Assembly (NCBI GenBank): GCA_036558645.1
Contig: DATBFG010000020.1
Location: 1-23,343, forward strand
Length of the DNA stretch: 23,343 nucleotides
Source of the DNA: DATBFG01 sp036558645
GTDB taxonomy: Bacteria; Acidobacteriota; Terriglobia; Terriglobales; Acidobacteriaceae
Direction: 5' to 3'
The position numbers and the translations under genes were made by a program. Shown one piece after another: positions 7,166-13,733 of the stretch. Numbering within the stretch: position 1 is the first letter of the stretch; each line of letters starts with the position of its first letter. The notes below the pieces were generated by a model that was given only the letters and a program-made list of their open reading frames with translations, searched no databases and was not told the origin of the DNA.

Positions 7166-7565
7166 ATCTGATCTTGGTCTTGAACCAATGAATCACGTAC
7201 ACACAAATTGCGAAGTACAGCGCGCTATCCAACCATCTGACAAACACCTCGTTCACAAGTTGCGTTTCATGGGAGGCACGAGTTGCCCAGAGGAGAATGC
7301 GAGAAACCGGGCCGATAGCCATAACCAGGACGGCACTTCGGAGTAGCTTTACTGGAGTACCTATTCCAATGTAGACGAGAAACGCCAACGGTAATACCGT
7401 CCCCCACGAAACGGGTGCTACGTCGAAACGTCCGCGTAAGTTCACCCATGTGGTTCCACCACAGAGTAACGCAAACGCCAGAAAGCAGCAGGCGGCACCC
7501 ATAGCGGTCCACCAATCGGTATCGAGCGCCAAGTGCTTTTTCGACCCAGTTGCAACTTCGTTCAT
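7158..7565 (-). CDS. Small integral membrane protein of unknown function
   Basis: I do not recognise a family. The 135 residues have a short hydrophilic N-terminus (MNEVATGSKKHLALDTDW) and about four hydrophobic segments, near 20-40, 54-70, 74-94 and 113-130, with basic residues before and after (KLLR, HWFKTKIR). This predicts a four-helix inner-membrane protein. It starts on the A of the preceding gene's stop (TAATG) and overlaps the next gene by 8 nt, so it is translated as an integral part of the operon between the hydratase and the CoA-transferase A subunit. Plausible roles are uptake of the aromatic substrate or membrane attachment of electron transfer to Hcr. Both are inference from position only. 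Confidence 0.72.
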   Translation of the reverse strand: MNEVATGSKKHLALDTDWWTAMGAACCFLAFALLCGGTTWVNLRGRFDVAPVSWGTVLPLAFLVYIGIGTPVKLLRSAVLVMAIGPVSRILLWATRASHETQLVNEVFVRWLDSALYFAICVYVIHWFKTKIRYV

Positions 7566-8347
7566 TACTTACCTGTCCAGCTTGGCGTGCGCTTCTCCAT
7601 AAACGCGTTCACACCCTCTTGCACGTCGCTGGTCTTCATCAACTCTTCTAGATAGATCTTCTCAGCGCGGGCCAGTCCCTTATCGAAGTGAATCGAGTCC
7701 CACGCGTAAATAGCTTTCTTCGTTACTGCGAGGGCCGCAGGACTCAGCGTCAGCAAATGATCCAGCGCTTGCCCTAACGCGGTGTCAACTTGGTCGCTAG
7801 GCACGGCGAGATTTGCCAAACCCATGGTCGCCGCCTCTTTGCCATTGATGGTGCGCCCGGTCAGAATCAGGTCCGACGCATGCTTCTGCCCAACCAGGGC
7901 CGCCAGGGCGGTTGCAGCGACCGGAGGATAACAGGCTAGCTTGATCTCCGGAAAACCCCAGATTGCAGACTCCGACGTGTAAACCAAATCGGAAACCATT
8001 GCTAGTTCCGCACCGCCACCGAGACAGTGTCCAAGCACGGTCGCAACTGTGACCTTCTTTGATGTCACCAGCCTCATGATCACGCCATGAAACTTGCTCA
8101 ACATCTCCTGAATCTTGGCCGGAATGTGCGCCGCTATATCGACTCCAACGGAGAAATTCGTTGAGCCCGAGATGACGATAACCGCAATTCGCGGATTCGA
8201 TTCAATGGCGTCTAGTGCATCCGCCAATTCCTCCATCATCGGGATGTCGATGATATTGAGCGGAGGCTTGTGCAGAGTAAGGCGAGCCACCGGCGCGTGC
8301 ACGTCTAACGCAATTCGAGTGAGATGGGTGGTCGCTGGCATCGTCAT
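7565..8347 (-). CDS. Crotonase-family hydratase, cyclohexadiene-carbonyl-CoA hydratase-like
   Basis: 260-residue crotonase fold. It keeps both general acid/base glutamates of enoyl-CoA hydratase, E114 (GHCLGGGAEL) and E134 (WGFPEIKL), so hydration is expected. The N-terminal KPPLNIIDIPMMEEL and the FSVGVDIAAH-x-FHG segment recall the Dch/BadK-type hydratases that add water to cyclohexa-1,5-diene-1-carbonyl-CoA in reductive benzoyl-CoA degradation. That resemblance is from memory and is not proof of substrate. It follows the CoA-transferase B gene by 25 nt and its stop overlaps the membrane-protein start. A second ATG lies two codons in. A general enoyl-CoA hydratase is the alternative. Confidence 0.85.
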   Translation of the reverse strand: MTMPATTHLTRIALDVHAPVARLTLHKPPLNIIDIPMMEELADALDAIESNPRIAVIVISGSTNFSVGVDIAAHIPAKIQEMLSKFHGVIMRLVTSKKVTVATVLGHCLGGGAELAMVSDLVYTSESAIWGFPEIKLACYPPVAATALAALVGQKHASDLILTGRTINGKEAATMGLANLAVPSDQVDTALGQALDHLLTLSPAALAVTKKAIYAWDSIHFDKGLARAEKIYLEELMKTSDVQEGVNAFMEKRTPSWTGK

Positions 8348-8372
8348 AGTTATGGTGTCCCGCCGCAGGTCC

Positions 8373-9173
8373 TCAACTGGTCCAGAAACCTTCTTTGTCG
8401 TATTCCCGAATCGCGGTCAGCTCTTCGTCTGTCGGCTCAGTCGTTACGAGGAGATTGTCTGCAAGGCGCAGCTTCCATCCCGTATTCGCGAGCACATCTT
8501 CCACTGGTACGCCTGGATGAATAGAAGAGAGGAATGCCTCTCCGTCATCGCCAAACCGCAGGACAGCCTTCGTTGTGATAGCGGCAGCCGGACCTCCGCG
8601 AGGCAGTCCGATCCTCTTTCGCCAGCCTGCTCCTTCACCGTTACCGGGACTTGTGACGTACGAAACCCGCTCGGGCAGGCGCTGTCTACTATGCTCGAGG
8701 AGCACGACAAAGCGCTGCGCCAGCGAAGCGATATCGCACGCACCACCGGAACCTGGAAGCCTGGTCAATCCCTTAGGTCCGCGGACTTCGGTTGAGTTGA
8801 GATTGCCAAAACGATCCACTTCCGCGGCACCCAAAAACCCGAGGTGTACGCGCCCGGCCTGAAGAAGGCTCATAACTCCGAGCATGTCGAGGCATTGAGT
8901 TGCTCCGAGGAGATTCGGGGGATCGGCCATTGTGTAGATCAACTCCGGTGCGGGTGTGCTCCGGATAACGCCGTTTTCGAATAGGCCAATCGCATTGGGA
9001 GCATGGGTCTTCTTCGCAACGACAAATGCGATCAGGGGAAGCCGCATGCCAACAAAGACCACCTCACTATCGCGAATCTCGCGAGCCGCGGCGGCGACCA
9101 TGAGTTCGCCCAACGTGTATTTGCTCGTCGGCCGTTGGTCGCTCGTCGTTGGCGTTATGGATGCTTGAGCCAT
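8373..9173 (-). CDS. Family I CoA-transferase, B subunit (GctB-like)
   Basis: 266 residues, like glutaconate CoA-transferase B. Key features are VGMRLPLIAFVVAKKTHAPN (41-60), the IGLFENG segment with E66 at the position of the GctB catalytic glutamate that forms the CoA-thioester intermediate, NLNSTEV, LPGSGGACDIA, VSYVTSPG and HPGVPVEDVLANTGW. The glutamate favours a true transferase over an IpdB-type hydrolase, which lacks it. Residues 6-19 (ITPTTSDQRPTSKY) are encoded by an intergenic-type repeat and precede the conserved YTLGELMVAAAAREI, so the native start may lie further in or have been extended. No clear ribosome binding site precedes the ATG at 9173. Its partner is 6257-7165. Confidence 0.85.
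   Translation of the reverse strand: MAQASITPTTSDQRPTSKYTLGELMVAAAAREIRDSEVVFVGMRLPLIAFVVAKKTHAPNAIGLFENGVIRSTPAPELIYTMADPPNLLGATQCLDMLGVMSLLQAGRVHLGFLGAAEVDRFGNLNSTEVRGPKGLTRLPGSGGACDIASLAQRFVVLLEHSRQRLPERVSYVTSPGNGEGAGWRKRIGLPRGGPAAAITTKAVLRFGDDGEAFLSSIHPGVPVEDVLANTGWKLRLADNLLVTTEPTDEELTAIREYDKEGFWTS
9118..9165. repeat. Degenerate GTCGTTGG-type repeat inside the CoA-transferase B 5' end
   Basis: GCTCGTCGGCCGTTGGTCGC and TCGTCGTTGGCG form a unit like that at 5447-5520. It is read in frame as the N-terminal residues of the gene. Confidence 0.5.
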
Positions 9174-9198
9174 TTTCGGTACGAATCATGGGAAATTT

Positions 9199-9219
9199 GG
9201 GCGGACAAGGTGTCCGCCC
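9199..9219. repeat. Perfect 9-bp GC-rich hairpin between boxB-like and CoA-transferase B genes
   Basis: GGGCGGACA (9199-9207) and TGTCCGCCC (9211-9219) are exact inverted copies with a 3-nt loop. No T-run follows on the minus strand and the operon continues, so it looks like a REP-like element or processing/stability hairpin and not a terminator. Confidence 0.55.
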
Positions 9220-9227
9220 CACGTAAT

Positions 9228-10403
9228 CTACAAGTTGATCGCCGACTTTCGTGGCTCGCCAATCGTTGATAACGGATCGCGAGCGCCCTCTTTTGGAGCG
9301 ATCCACTTCTTCTCGTTTGCAATGATATCGAGCAAGAGTTTCCTGTCTTCCGGAGTCGGCGTGAAATCTTTCAGGTGCTGCTCGTAGGCCGCATCGTCCA
9401 TTGGCTCACCAGTCCGGCAATGAAACTTCAAACCTGACCAGCGACCAATGCTGCGATTGAACTTGATATCCGGGGTGTAGAAGCGCGGATCTTCTGGCTT
9501 CAGAAAACTGTTTAGCCGATCCACCAAGCCAGAAACCTCTTTGCGATACAAATGTCGATTGTAGTCGTTCAGATCGTCAAGGTCGGCTTCCTGCTGGTTT
9601 TGCGGCTCATCGTAGCGTCCCTTCACTCCCCAAACATAAGACCAGTGGGCCGAAGATGAATGATCGGTGCCGAATAGATCGTAGGAGCTGGAAATCCACT
9701 TGTTGAGATATTTCTGCATCAACCACTGCGGGATCACTCCGGCTTGGACAACGCGCCGAAGGCCATCGTTCCCGGTGCCCATGTGGAAAGCTTCCTCACG
9801 CAACATGTACGAGGTTGAGCGTCCTAAAGGAGCGAAGGCGGAGTACTTGAGCATCTGCAACTGGAACTTGCCATCGCGGTCAACAAAGTCGGTGTAGGTG
9901 AAGAAGTCGAGCCAGTTGTCAACGTCGACATTGAATGTGCCGAGCAAGCGCTTGTTCTCGAACGCACGGCGCTCGAGCATTTTCTGTGCTTCAACCTTCC
10001 CTGACGATCCGAAGAAGTCCATCAGGACCGCGCACATCTGCCAGCCGTGGCGCATTTCCTCGATCATGACGCGGGTAAGCGCCTTGCGATCCCAGTCCGA
10101 TGGCGCGGTGAGGAACAGGTTGCGCTGCTGCTCCACGCTGGCAAACTCCGTATCGCCCTGGTAGACGATCATGTTCATGAGGGCGTCTTTCATCTGCTGC
10201 GTGGGCACCTGACGTAGGTTCTCCCATTTCTTGCGGCCTTTGAAGGCACCAAACTGGATTTCGTCGGTTTCGATCGGGCCGTAGAGCGTGTCGAACTTGA
10301 AATCCGAAAACTCTTTGTGATTGACGCCGATCTCCTTGCGCCAATCGTCAAAGAGTCCAACCCACTCACTGAAAGTTCCGATTTTGTGTACTTTTCCGGG
10401 CAT
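9228..10403 (-). CDS. BoxB-like diiron oxygenase (PaaA/BoxB superfamily), short form
   Basis: 391-residue homologue of benzoyl-CoA 2,3-epoxidase BoxB (about 473). Aligned from memory with Azoarcus BoxB, all six diiron ligands are present: E86 (YQGDTE), E116 and H119 (IEEMRH), D175 (FVDRDGKF), E204 and H207 (REEAFH). Strong shared text includes GDTExASVEQQR, DRDGKFQL and LQKYLN/MQKYLN. It lacks parts of the BoxB N-terminus and a C-terminal section, so it is a distinct short subfamily. A reasonable role is epoxidation of benzoyl-CoA or a related ring-CoA thioester in the cytoplasm, using a reductase encoded elsewhere; neither BoxA nor BoxC is in this window. A PaaA-like hydroxylase is an alternative. 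The ATG at 10403 is preceded by a weak GAGAAG. Confidence 0.85.
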   Translation of the reverse strand: MPGKVHKIGTFSEWVGLFDDWRKEIGVNHKEFSDFKFDTLYGPIETDEIQFGAFKGRKKWENLRQVPTQQMKDALMNMIVYQGDTEFASVEQQRNLFLTAPSDWDRKALTRVMIEEMRHGWQMCAVLMDFFGSSGKVEAQKMLERRAFENKRLLGTFNVDVDNWLDFFTYTDFVDRDGKFQLQMLKYSAFAPLGRSTSYMLREEAFHMGTGNDGLRRVVQAGVIPQWLMQKYLNKWISSSYDLFGTDHSSSAHWSYVWGVKGRYDEPQNQQEADLDDLNDYNRHLYRKEVSGLVDRLNSFLKPEDPRFYTPDIKFNRSIGRWSGLKFHCRTGEPMDDAAYEQHLKDFTPTPEDRKLLLDIIANEKKWIAPKEGARDPLSTIGEPRKSAINL

Positions 10404-10485
10404 GATTTCTTCTCATTACCTCAAAATGTCATTTTCTAGCGCCAACTTCTGTCCCACAACGAAACAGGGGTCCTGGCAGTACTCT

Positions 10486-11952
10486 TTATCCCAAATTCAT
10501 CCAAACAGTCTTCACTTCTGTGTAATGCTCGATTGCATTTTCGCCAAGCTCGCGCCCGAAGCCGGAACTCTTGTATCCGCCGAAGGGCAGTGAGGCGTCC
10601 ATCAAGCCATAAGTGTTGATCCAAACCGTGCCAGCTTTCAGTTGACGAGACACCGTGTGGGCTTTCTTTACATCCTTGGTCCATACTGCAGCGGCCAGGC
10701 CATACTGGTTGCGATTTGCTTGCTCGATGACCTGATCGATGTCATCGAAACTCAAGGTCGCCAGCACCGGGCCGAAGATTTCTTCCTGGGCAATCTTCAT
10801 ATCGTTCTTGACTTCACCGAAGATTGTTGGCTCCAAGAAAAATCCATTGCCACCGTCGACCGATGCACGGTTACCGCCCGCCATTAGTTTGGCGCCTTCT
10901 TTCTTTCCAGCTTCGATATAGCCCAGAACGGTCTTCATCTGTTCCTGGCTTACGATTGCACCCAAGCGTGTCTTCGGATCGAGCGGGTCGCCTGGTTGCA
11001 TTTTCTTGGCTCGGCCTACAAGTTTTTCTAAGAACTCATCCCGTACCTTGCTTTCGACAAACAGTCGCGAGCCTGCGTTACAAACCTCTCCCTTTCCGTA
11101 GAAGATGCCGTTAATCGCACCCTTTACGGCGCCATCGATGTCTGAATCGGCGAAGACAATGTTCGGGGACTTCCCCCCCAGCTCCAGCGTGATGCGCTTC
11201 AGCGTGTCGGCACTTCCCTTCATGATTTCTTTGCCGACGGAAGTTGAGCCGGTAAAAGCAATCTTGTCGATGCCTGGGTGGCGGACCATCGCCTTCCCTG
11301 TCTCCGGACCACCTGTCAGGATGTTCAGCACGCCCGCCGGAATGCCTGCTTCAATAGCCAACTGGCCAAACCGGAGCGTGGTCAGCGGTGTTTGCTCGGC
11401 TGGCTTCATGACAATCGTGCAACCTGTTGCGAGCGCCGGACCCAATTTCCATGACGCGAGTAGCAGAGGAAAATTCCAAGGAATGATCAGACCAACCACA
11501 CCCACAGGTTCGCGCAAGGTATAGGTGAAAGCGGTCTCGAAGGTATTCACGGTTTCGCCGTGAATCTTGGTCGCCCATCCCGCGTAGTAGCGAAGGACGT
11601 CGATCACCATTGGCATGTCGACGTAGCGGGATTCGAAAATCGGCTTGCCATTGTCCAAGCTTTCGAGTTCGGCCAGTTCGTCGATATTGCGCTCGACCAG
11701 GTCAGCAAGTTTCCAAATCAGGCGGCCCCGTTCGGAGGCCGACATCTTGCGCCATGCGCCGGTACGGTCCTCAAACGCCTTGCGGGCGGCTTGCACAGCC
11801 TGATCTACATCGGCCTGGGAAGCCTCCGCGATCTGGGTCAGCATCTCTCCCGTAGCCGGGTTGATGGTTTCGAACGTCTTCGAGCCTTCGATCCATCGGC
11901 CGTCGATGAGCAGTTGGCCCGGACTCAGCTTTACTTTGGTTGCTGCTAACAT
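10486..11952 (-). CDS. NAD(P)-dependent aldehyde dehydrogenase
   Basis: 488-residue member of the ALDH superfamily (class 1/betaine-aldehyde type) that oxidises an aldehyde to its acid. Numbering from the ATG at 11952: IPWNF with N160, the cofactor segment KPAEQTPL, FTGSTSVGK (233-241), catalytic-base E257 (LELGGKSPN) and nucleophile C291 (GEVCNAGSR), then EEIFGPV. The complete catalytic set implies activity. The ATG at 11952 is chosen because GAGG (11960-11963) is 7 nt upstream; a TTG at 11958 would be too close to it. By position it could oxidise a ring-cleavage semialdehyde, the job BoxD does in the box pathway. The sequence reads as a general ALDH, so this role is inference. Confidence 0.92.
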   Translation of the reverse strand: MLAATKVKLSPGQLLIDGRWIEGSKTFETINPATGEMLTQIAEASQADVDQAVQAARKAFEDRTGAWRKMSASERGRLIWKLADLVERNIDELAELESLDNGKPIFESRYVDMPMVIDVLRYYAGWATKIHGETVNTFETAFTYTLREPVGVVGLIIPWNFPLLLASWKLGPALATGCTIVMKPAEQTPLTTLRFGQLAIEAGIPAGVLNILTGGPETGKAMVRHPGIDKIAFTGSTSVGKEIMKGSADTLKRITLELGGKSPNIVFADSDIDGAVKGAINGIFYGKGEVCNAGSRLFVESKVRDEFLEKLVGRAKKMQPGDPLDPKTRLGAIVSQEQMKTVLGYIEAGKKEGAKLMAGGNRASVDGGNGFFLEPTIFGEVKNDMKIAQEEIFGPVLATLSFDDIDQVIEQANRNQYGLAAAVWTKDVKKAHTVSRQLKAGTVWINTYGLMDASLPFGGYKSSGFGRELGENAIEHYTEVKTVWMNLG

Positions 11953-11971
11953 TCTCAATCCTCAAGAGCGT

Positions 11972-11993
11972 GGACGGGCGAGCACGCCCGTCC
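11972..11993. repeat. Perfect 9-bp GC-rich hairpin upstream of the aldehyde dehydrogenase
   Basis: GGACGGGCG (11972-11980) and CGCCCGTCC (11985-11993) are exact inverted copies around AGCA. No T-run follows. It has the same architecture as 9199-9219. Confidence 0.55.
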
Positions 11994-12003
11994 CCAACAT
12001 GGT

Positions 12004-12062
12004 TTCGAGATCCCTCGCTTTGCTCGGGATGAGCGCGCGCGTGCTCTCGCTTCGCTCATGCC
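12004..12062. repeat. TCGCT..GCTCGGGATGA-type intergenic repeat
   Basis: TCCCTCGCTTTGCTCGGGATGA is followed by a GC-rich run and TCTCGCTTCGCTCATG. It resembles the element at 5553-5573 (GCGTTTCGCTCAGGATGAC). It fills the gap between the aldehyde dehydrogenase and the hydratase, with no ORF or promoter seen. Confidence 0.4.
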
Positions 12063-12074
12063 GCGCAAACACGT

Positions 12075-12896
12075 TCACTTTGCCTTAAATTCAGCAGGGC
12101 GCTTGTCGACATATGCGGCAAGACCTTCCTTGGCGTCTTCGCTCTGGAAGAGCAACTGCTGATTCTCACGTTCGACGGCGAGAGCGGACTCCATCGGGAT
12201 CTCCCAACCGGTCTGCACCGCCCGCTTGATGCGTCCCACGGCCTTTGCGGCTTTGTTCGGCGGGCAGAACTGGCGAGCGTATTCCATCACGTTGTCCATG
12301 AAGCCTTCACGCTCGTAGATATCGTTGACGATGCCCAGATCCATGGCTTCTTCGAACGAAAAGGTATTGCCGGTGACCATCAACTCGATGGCTTTGCTCT
12401 TGCCCACAAGGCGAGACAGGCGCTGGGTTCCGCCGGTGCCGGGCAGCACGCCCAGGTTTACCTCGGGCAAGCCTATCTTGCCAGCGTCCTTACGGGCGAT
12501 GCGGATGTCGGCAGCCATCGCAATCTCGAGTCCGCCACCAACGCAATGGCCATTAATCGCGGCGATCACCAGCTTGGGCGTGTGCTCGAGCCGCAGCAAC
12601 ATTTCATTGGCGTGGAGACAGAAGTAATACTTGAATGTGGGATCAACGCTGGCCAGCATCTTGATGTTGGCGCCGGCGGAGAAGAACTTATCTCCCGCAC
12701 CGGTCATTACGATGACGTAAACACTGTTGTCCATGCGGGCTTTGAGAATCGCCTCGTCCAACTGGCGATTCATCTCGTAGGTATAAGTGTTCGCCGGCGG
12801 ATCGTTCATTTCCACGACCGCAACGCCGTTGTCGGTGCGGTAGTTCACCAGTTGCTTTGTGGTTTCGCCGGCTGCCGGCTGTACGGTTGTTGCCAT
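12075..12896 (-). CDS. Enoyl-CoA hydratase/isomerase (crotonase family)
   Basis: 273 residues. The oxyanion hole and catalytic region is canonical: GHCVGGGLEIAMAADIRIA with E124, then IGLPEVNLGVLPGTGGTQRL with E145, so both enoyl-CoA hydratase glutamates are present. It would hydrate a trans-2-enoyl-CoA intermediate in the beta-oxidation-like lower part of the ring pathway. The closing KEGLAAYVDKRPAEFK is typical of the family. An excellent ribosome binding site (AAGGAG, 12904-12909) lies 7 nt before the ATG. It is the first enzyme gene after the TetR regulator (36-nt gap), so it is probably co-transcribed with it. Confidence 0.92.
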   Translation of the reverse strand: MATTVQPAAGETTKQLVNYRTDNGVAVVEMNDPPANTYTYEMNRQLDEAILKARMDNSVYVIVMTGAGDKFFSAGANIKMLASVDPTFKYYFCLHANEMLLRLEHTPKLVIAAINGHCVGGGLEIAMAADIRIARKDAGKIGLPEVNLGVLPGTGGTQRLSRLVGKSKAIELMVTGNTFSFEEAMDLGIVNDIYEREGFMDNVMEYARQFCPPNKAAKAVGRIKRAVQTGWEIPMESALAVERENQQLLFQSEDAKEGLAAYVDKRPAEFKAK

Positions 12897-12903
12897 AAAG
12901 AAG

Positions 12904-12909
12904 CTCCTT
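12904..12909 (-). promoter_or_regulatory. Strong ribosome binding site of the enoyl-CoA hydratase
   Basis: AAGGAG on the minus strand, 7 nt before the ATG at 12896. It is the best Shine-Dalgarno match in the aromatic operon after that of hcrB. Confidence 0.7.
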
Positions 12910-12932
12910 TTTTCGTAAAAGCTGTTGATGTC

Positions 12933-13604
12933 TTAGTTCACCGATCTCTTCTTCTGCTTCCCTGCTCGGGGCGAGCAGATCCCGCGCAGGAAGATGTCGC
13001 CCATTTGCCGGGCCAACTCTACTGCATCGGCATCGATCCGCGGATTGTGCCAGGTGTAAATCCAGTTCATCATGCCAAACAGGCTCAACACCGCGATTCG
13101 ACTCTGAAAATCAAGCTTGTTCGAGCGTTTAAGATCGTCGAGTAACTCCAGACAAATTCGGTAGTACTCGCGCTTGATGGTCGCGATCTCGCTGCCATAT
13201 CCGTTCTTAAGGACCTCATCCTCGTGGGAAAGAACTTTCATGGCCTTCTGGTTCGCCAGAAAGTATTCCAGGTGATTCAAAATCAGGGCACGAATCCGTT
13301 GCTCGGGATCCGGGATGTCTTTCAGGCGTTCTCGCAAATTTCCCACAATCGTGGAAAAGGTGTGCCTCTGGATGAGGTAAAGGAGCTTCTCTTTTGATTC
13401 GAAATAGTGATACAGGCCCGCTAAAGACATTCCGGATGCGCGCGATAAGTCACGCATGGAGGCACCCTCGTATCCCCGCTCATAAAAAACGTTCGTGGCA
13501 TGGTCAAGGATTTCCGCCAGACGGCGGTCAAAGCGCGTCTCGGAAGGCGGCAGAGGCGCACGACCGCGAGGCGAACGGGCCGGGGTTGGGGAAACGGATG
13601 CCAT
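12933..13604 (-). CDS. TetR-family transcriptional regulator
   Basis: 223 residues from the ATG at 13604. After a Pro/Arg-rich, probably disordered N-terminus, the DNA-binding domain runs from about 28 to 75: ILDHATNVFYERGYEGASMRD and LSRASGMSLAGLYHYFESKEKLL, a textbook TetR helix-turn-helix. The C-terminal ligand domain, with FGMMNWIYTWHNP, recalls KstR2/acyl-CoA-sensing TetR proteins, so a CoA-thioester inducer is plausible (inference). The frame extends to a GTG at 13631, but that would place the -10 box and operator inside the gene. A promoter, a palindrome at the predicted transcript start and the first position in the operon suggest autorepression and control of the whole aromatic cluster. 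Confidence 0.9.
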   Translation of the reverse strand: MASVSPTPARSPRGRAPLPPSETRFDRRLAEILDHATNVFYERGYEGASMRDLSRASGMSLAGLYHYFESKEKLLYLIQRHTFSTIVGNLRERLKDIPDPEQRIRALILNHLEYFLANQKAMKVLSHEDEVLKNGYGSEIATIKREYYRICLELLDDLKRSNKLDFQSRIAVLSLFGMMNWIYTWHNPRIDADAVELARQMGDIFLRGICSPRAGKQKKRSVN

Positions 13605-13622
13605 AGTTCGAACGTTCGTTCG
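13605..13622. promoter_or_regulatory. Probable TetR operator at the transcript start
   Basis: TTCGAACGTTCGTTCG lies between the -10 box and the regulator's ATG. It contains the perfect 10-bp palindrome CGAACGTTCG (13609-13618) and a repeated TTCG half-unit. Position and symmetry fit an autoregulatory TetR site. Confidence 0.55.
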
Positions 13623-13652
13623 ATTATACACCGGATGTGATGGATGTCACAA
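13623..13652 (-). promoter_or_regulatory. Sigma70-type promoter of the tetR/aromatic operon
   Basis: On the minus strand the -35 is TTGTGA (13647-13652) and the -10 is a perfect TATAAT (13623-13628), separated by 18 nt. The predicted start is near 13616, about a dozen nt before the regulator's ATG. Confidence 0.6.
13636..13651. promoter_or_regulatory. Perfect CRP/FNR-type palindrome (TGTGA-N6-TCACA)
   Basis: TGTGATGGATGTCACA matches the E. coli CRP consensus half-sites exactly with 6-nt spacing. It overlaps the -35 of the operon promoter, a position more typical of repression than activation. The regulator in this organism is unknown. Confidence 0.5.
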
Positions 13653-13733
13653 GATTCAGTGATTGAGATTCCGGTTTCGTCAAAACAAAGACTGCGTGGG
13701 CTGTGCGGCCTTCGCTGCGGGTCGTCCCTTCTA

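Noticed and set aside
6257..9173. Assignment of the CoA-transferase pair as IpdAB ring hydrolase
   Set aside because: The B subunit retains the GctB-type catalytic glutamate (E66), and no steroid-degradation genes are nearby.
12546..13145. 199-codon plus-strand open frame across the hydratase and tetR
   Set aside because: It spans two genuine minus-strand genes and the gap between them; no recognisable domain.
13605..13631. GTG start of the TetR gene at 13631
   Set aside because: It would make the -10 box and palindrome coding; the ATG at 13604 fits the promoter and the family.
13632..13733. Intrinsic terminator after hpnE
   Set aside because: Only a mismatched 5-bp stem followed by a loosely T-rich stretch is seen; insufficient to call.
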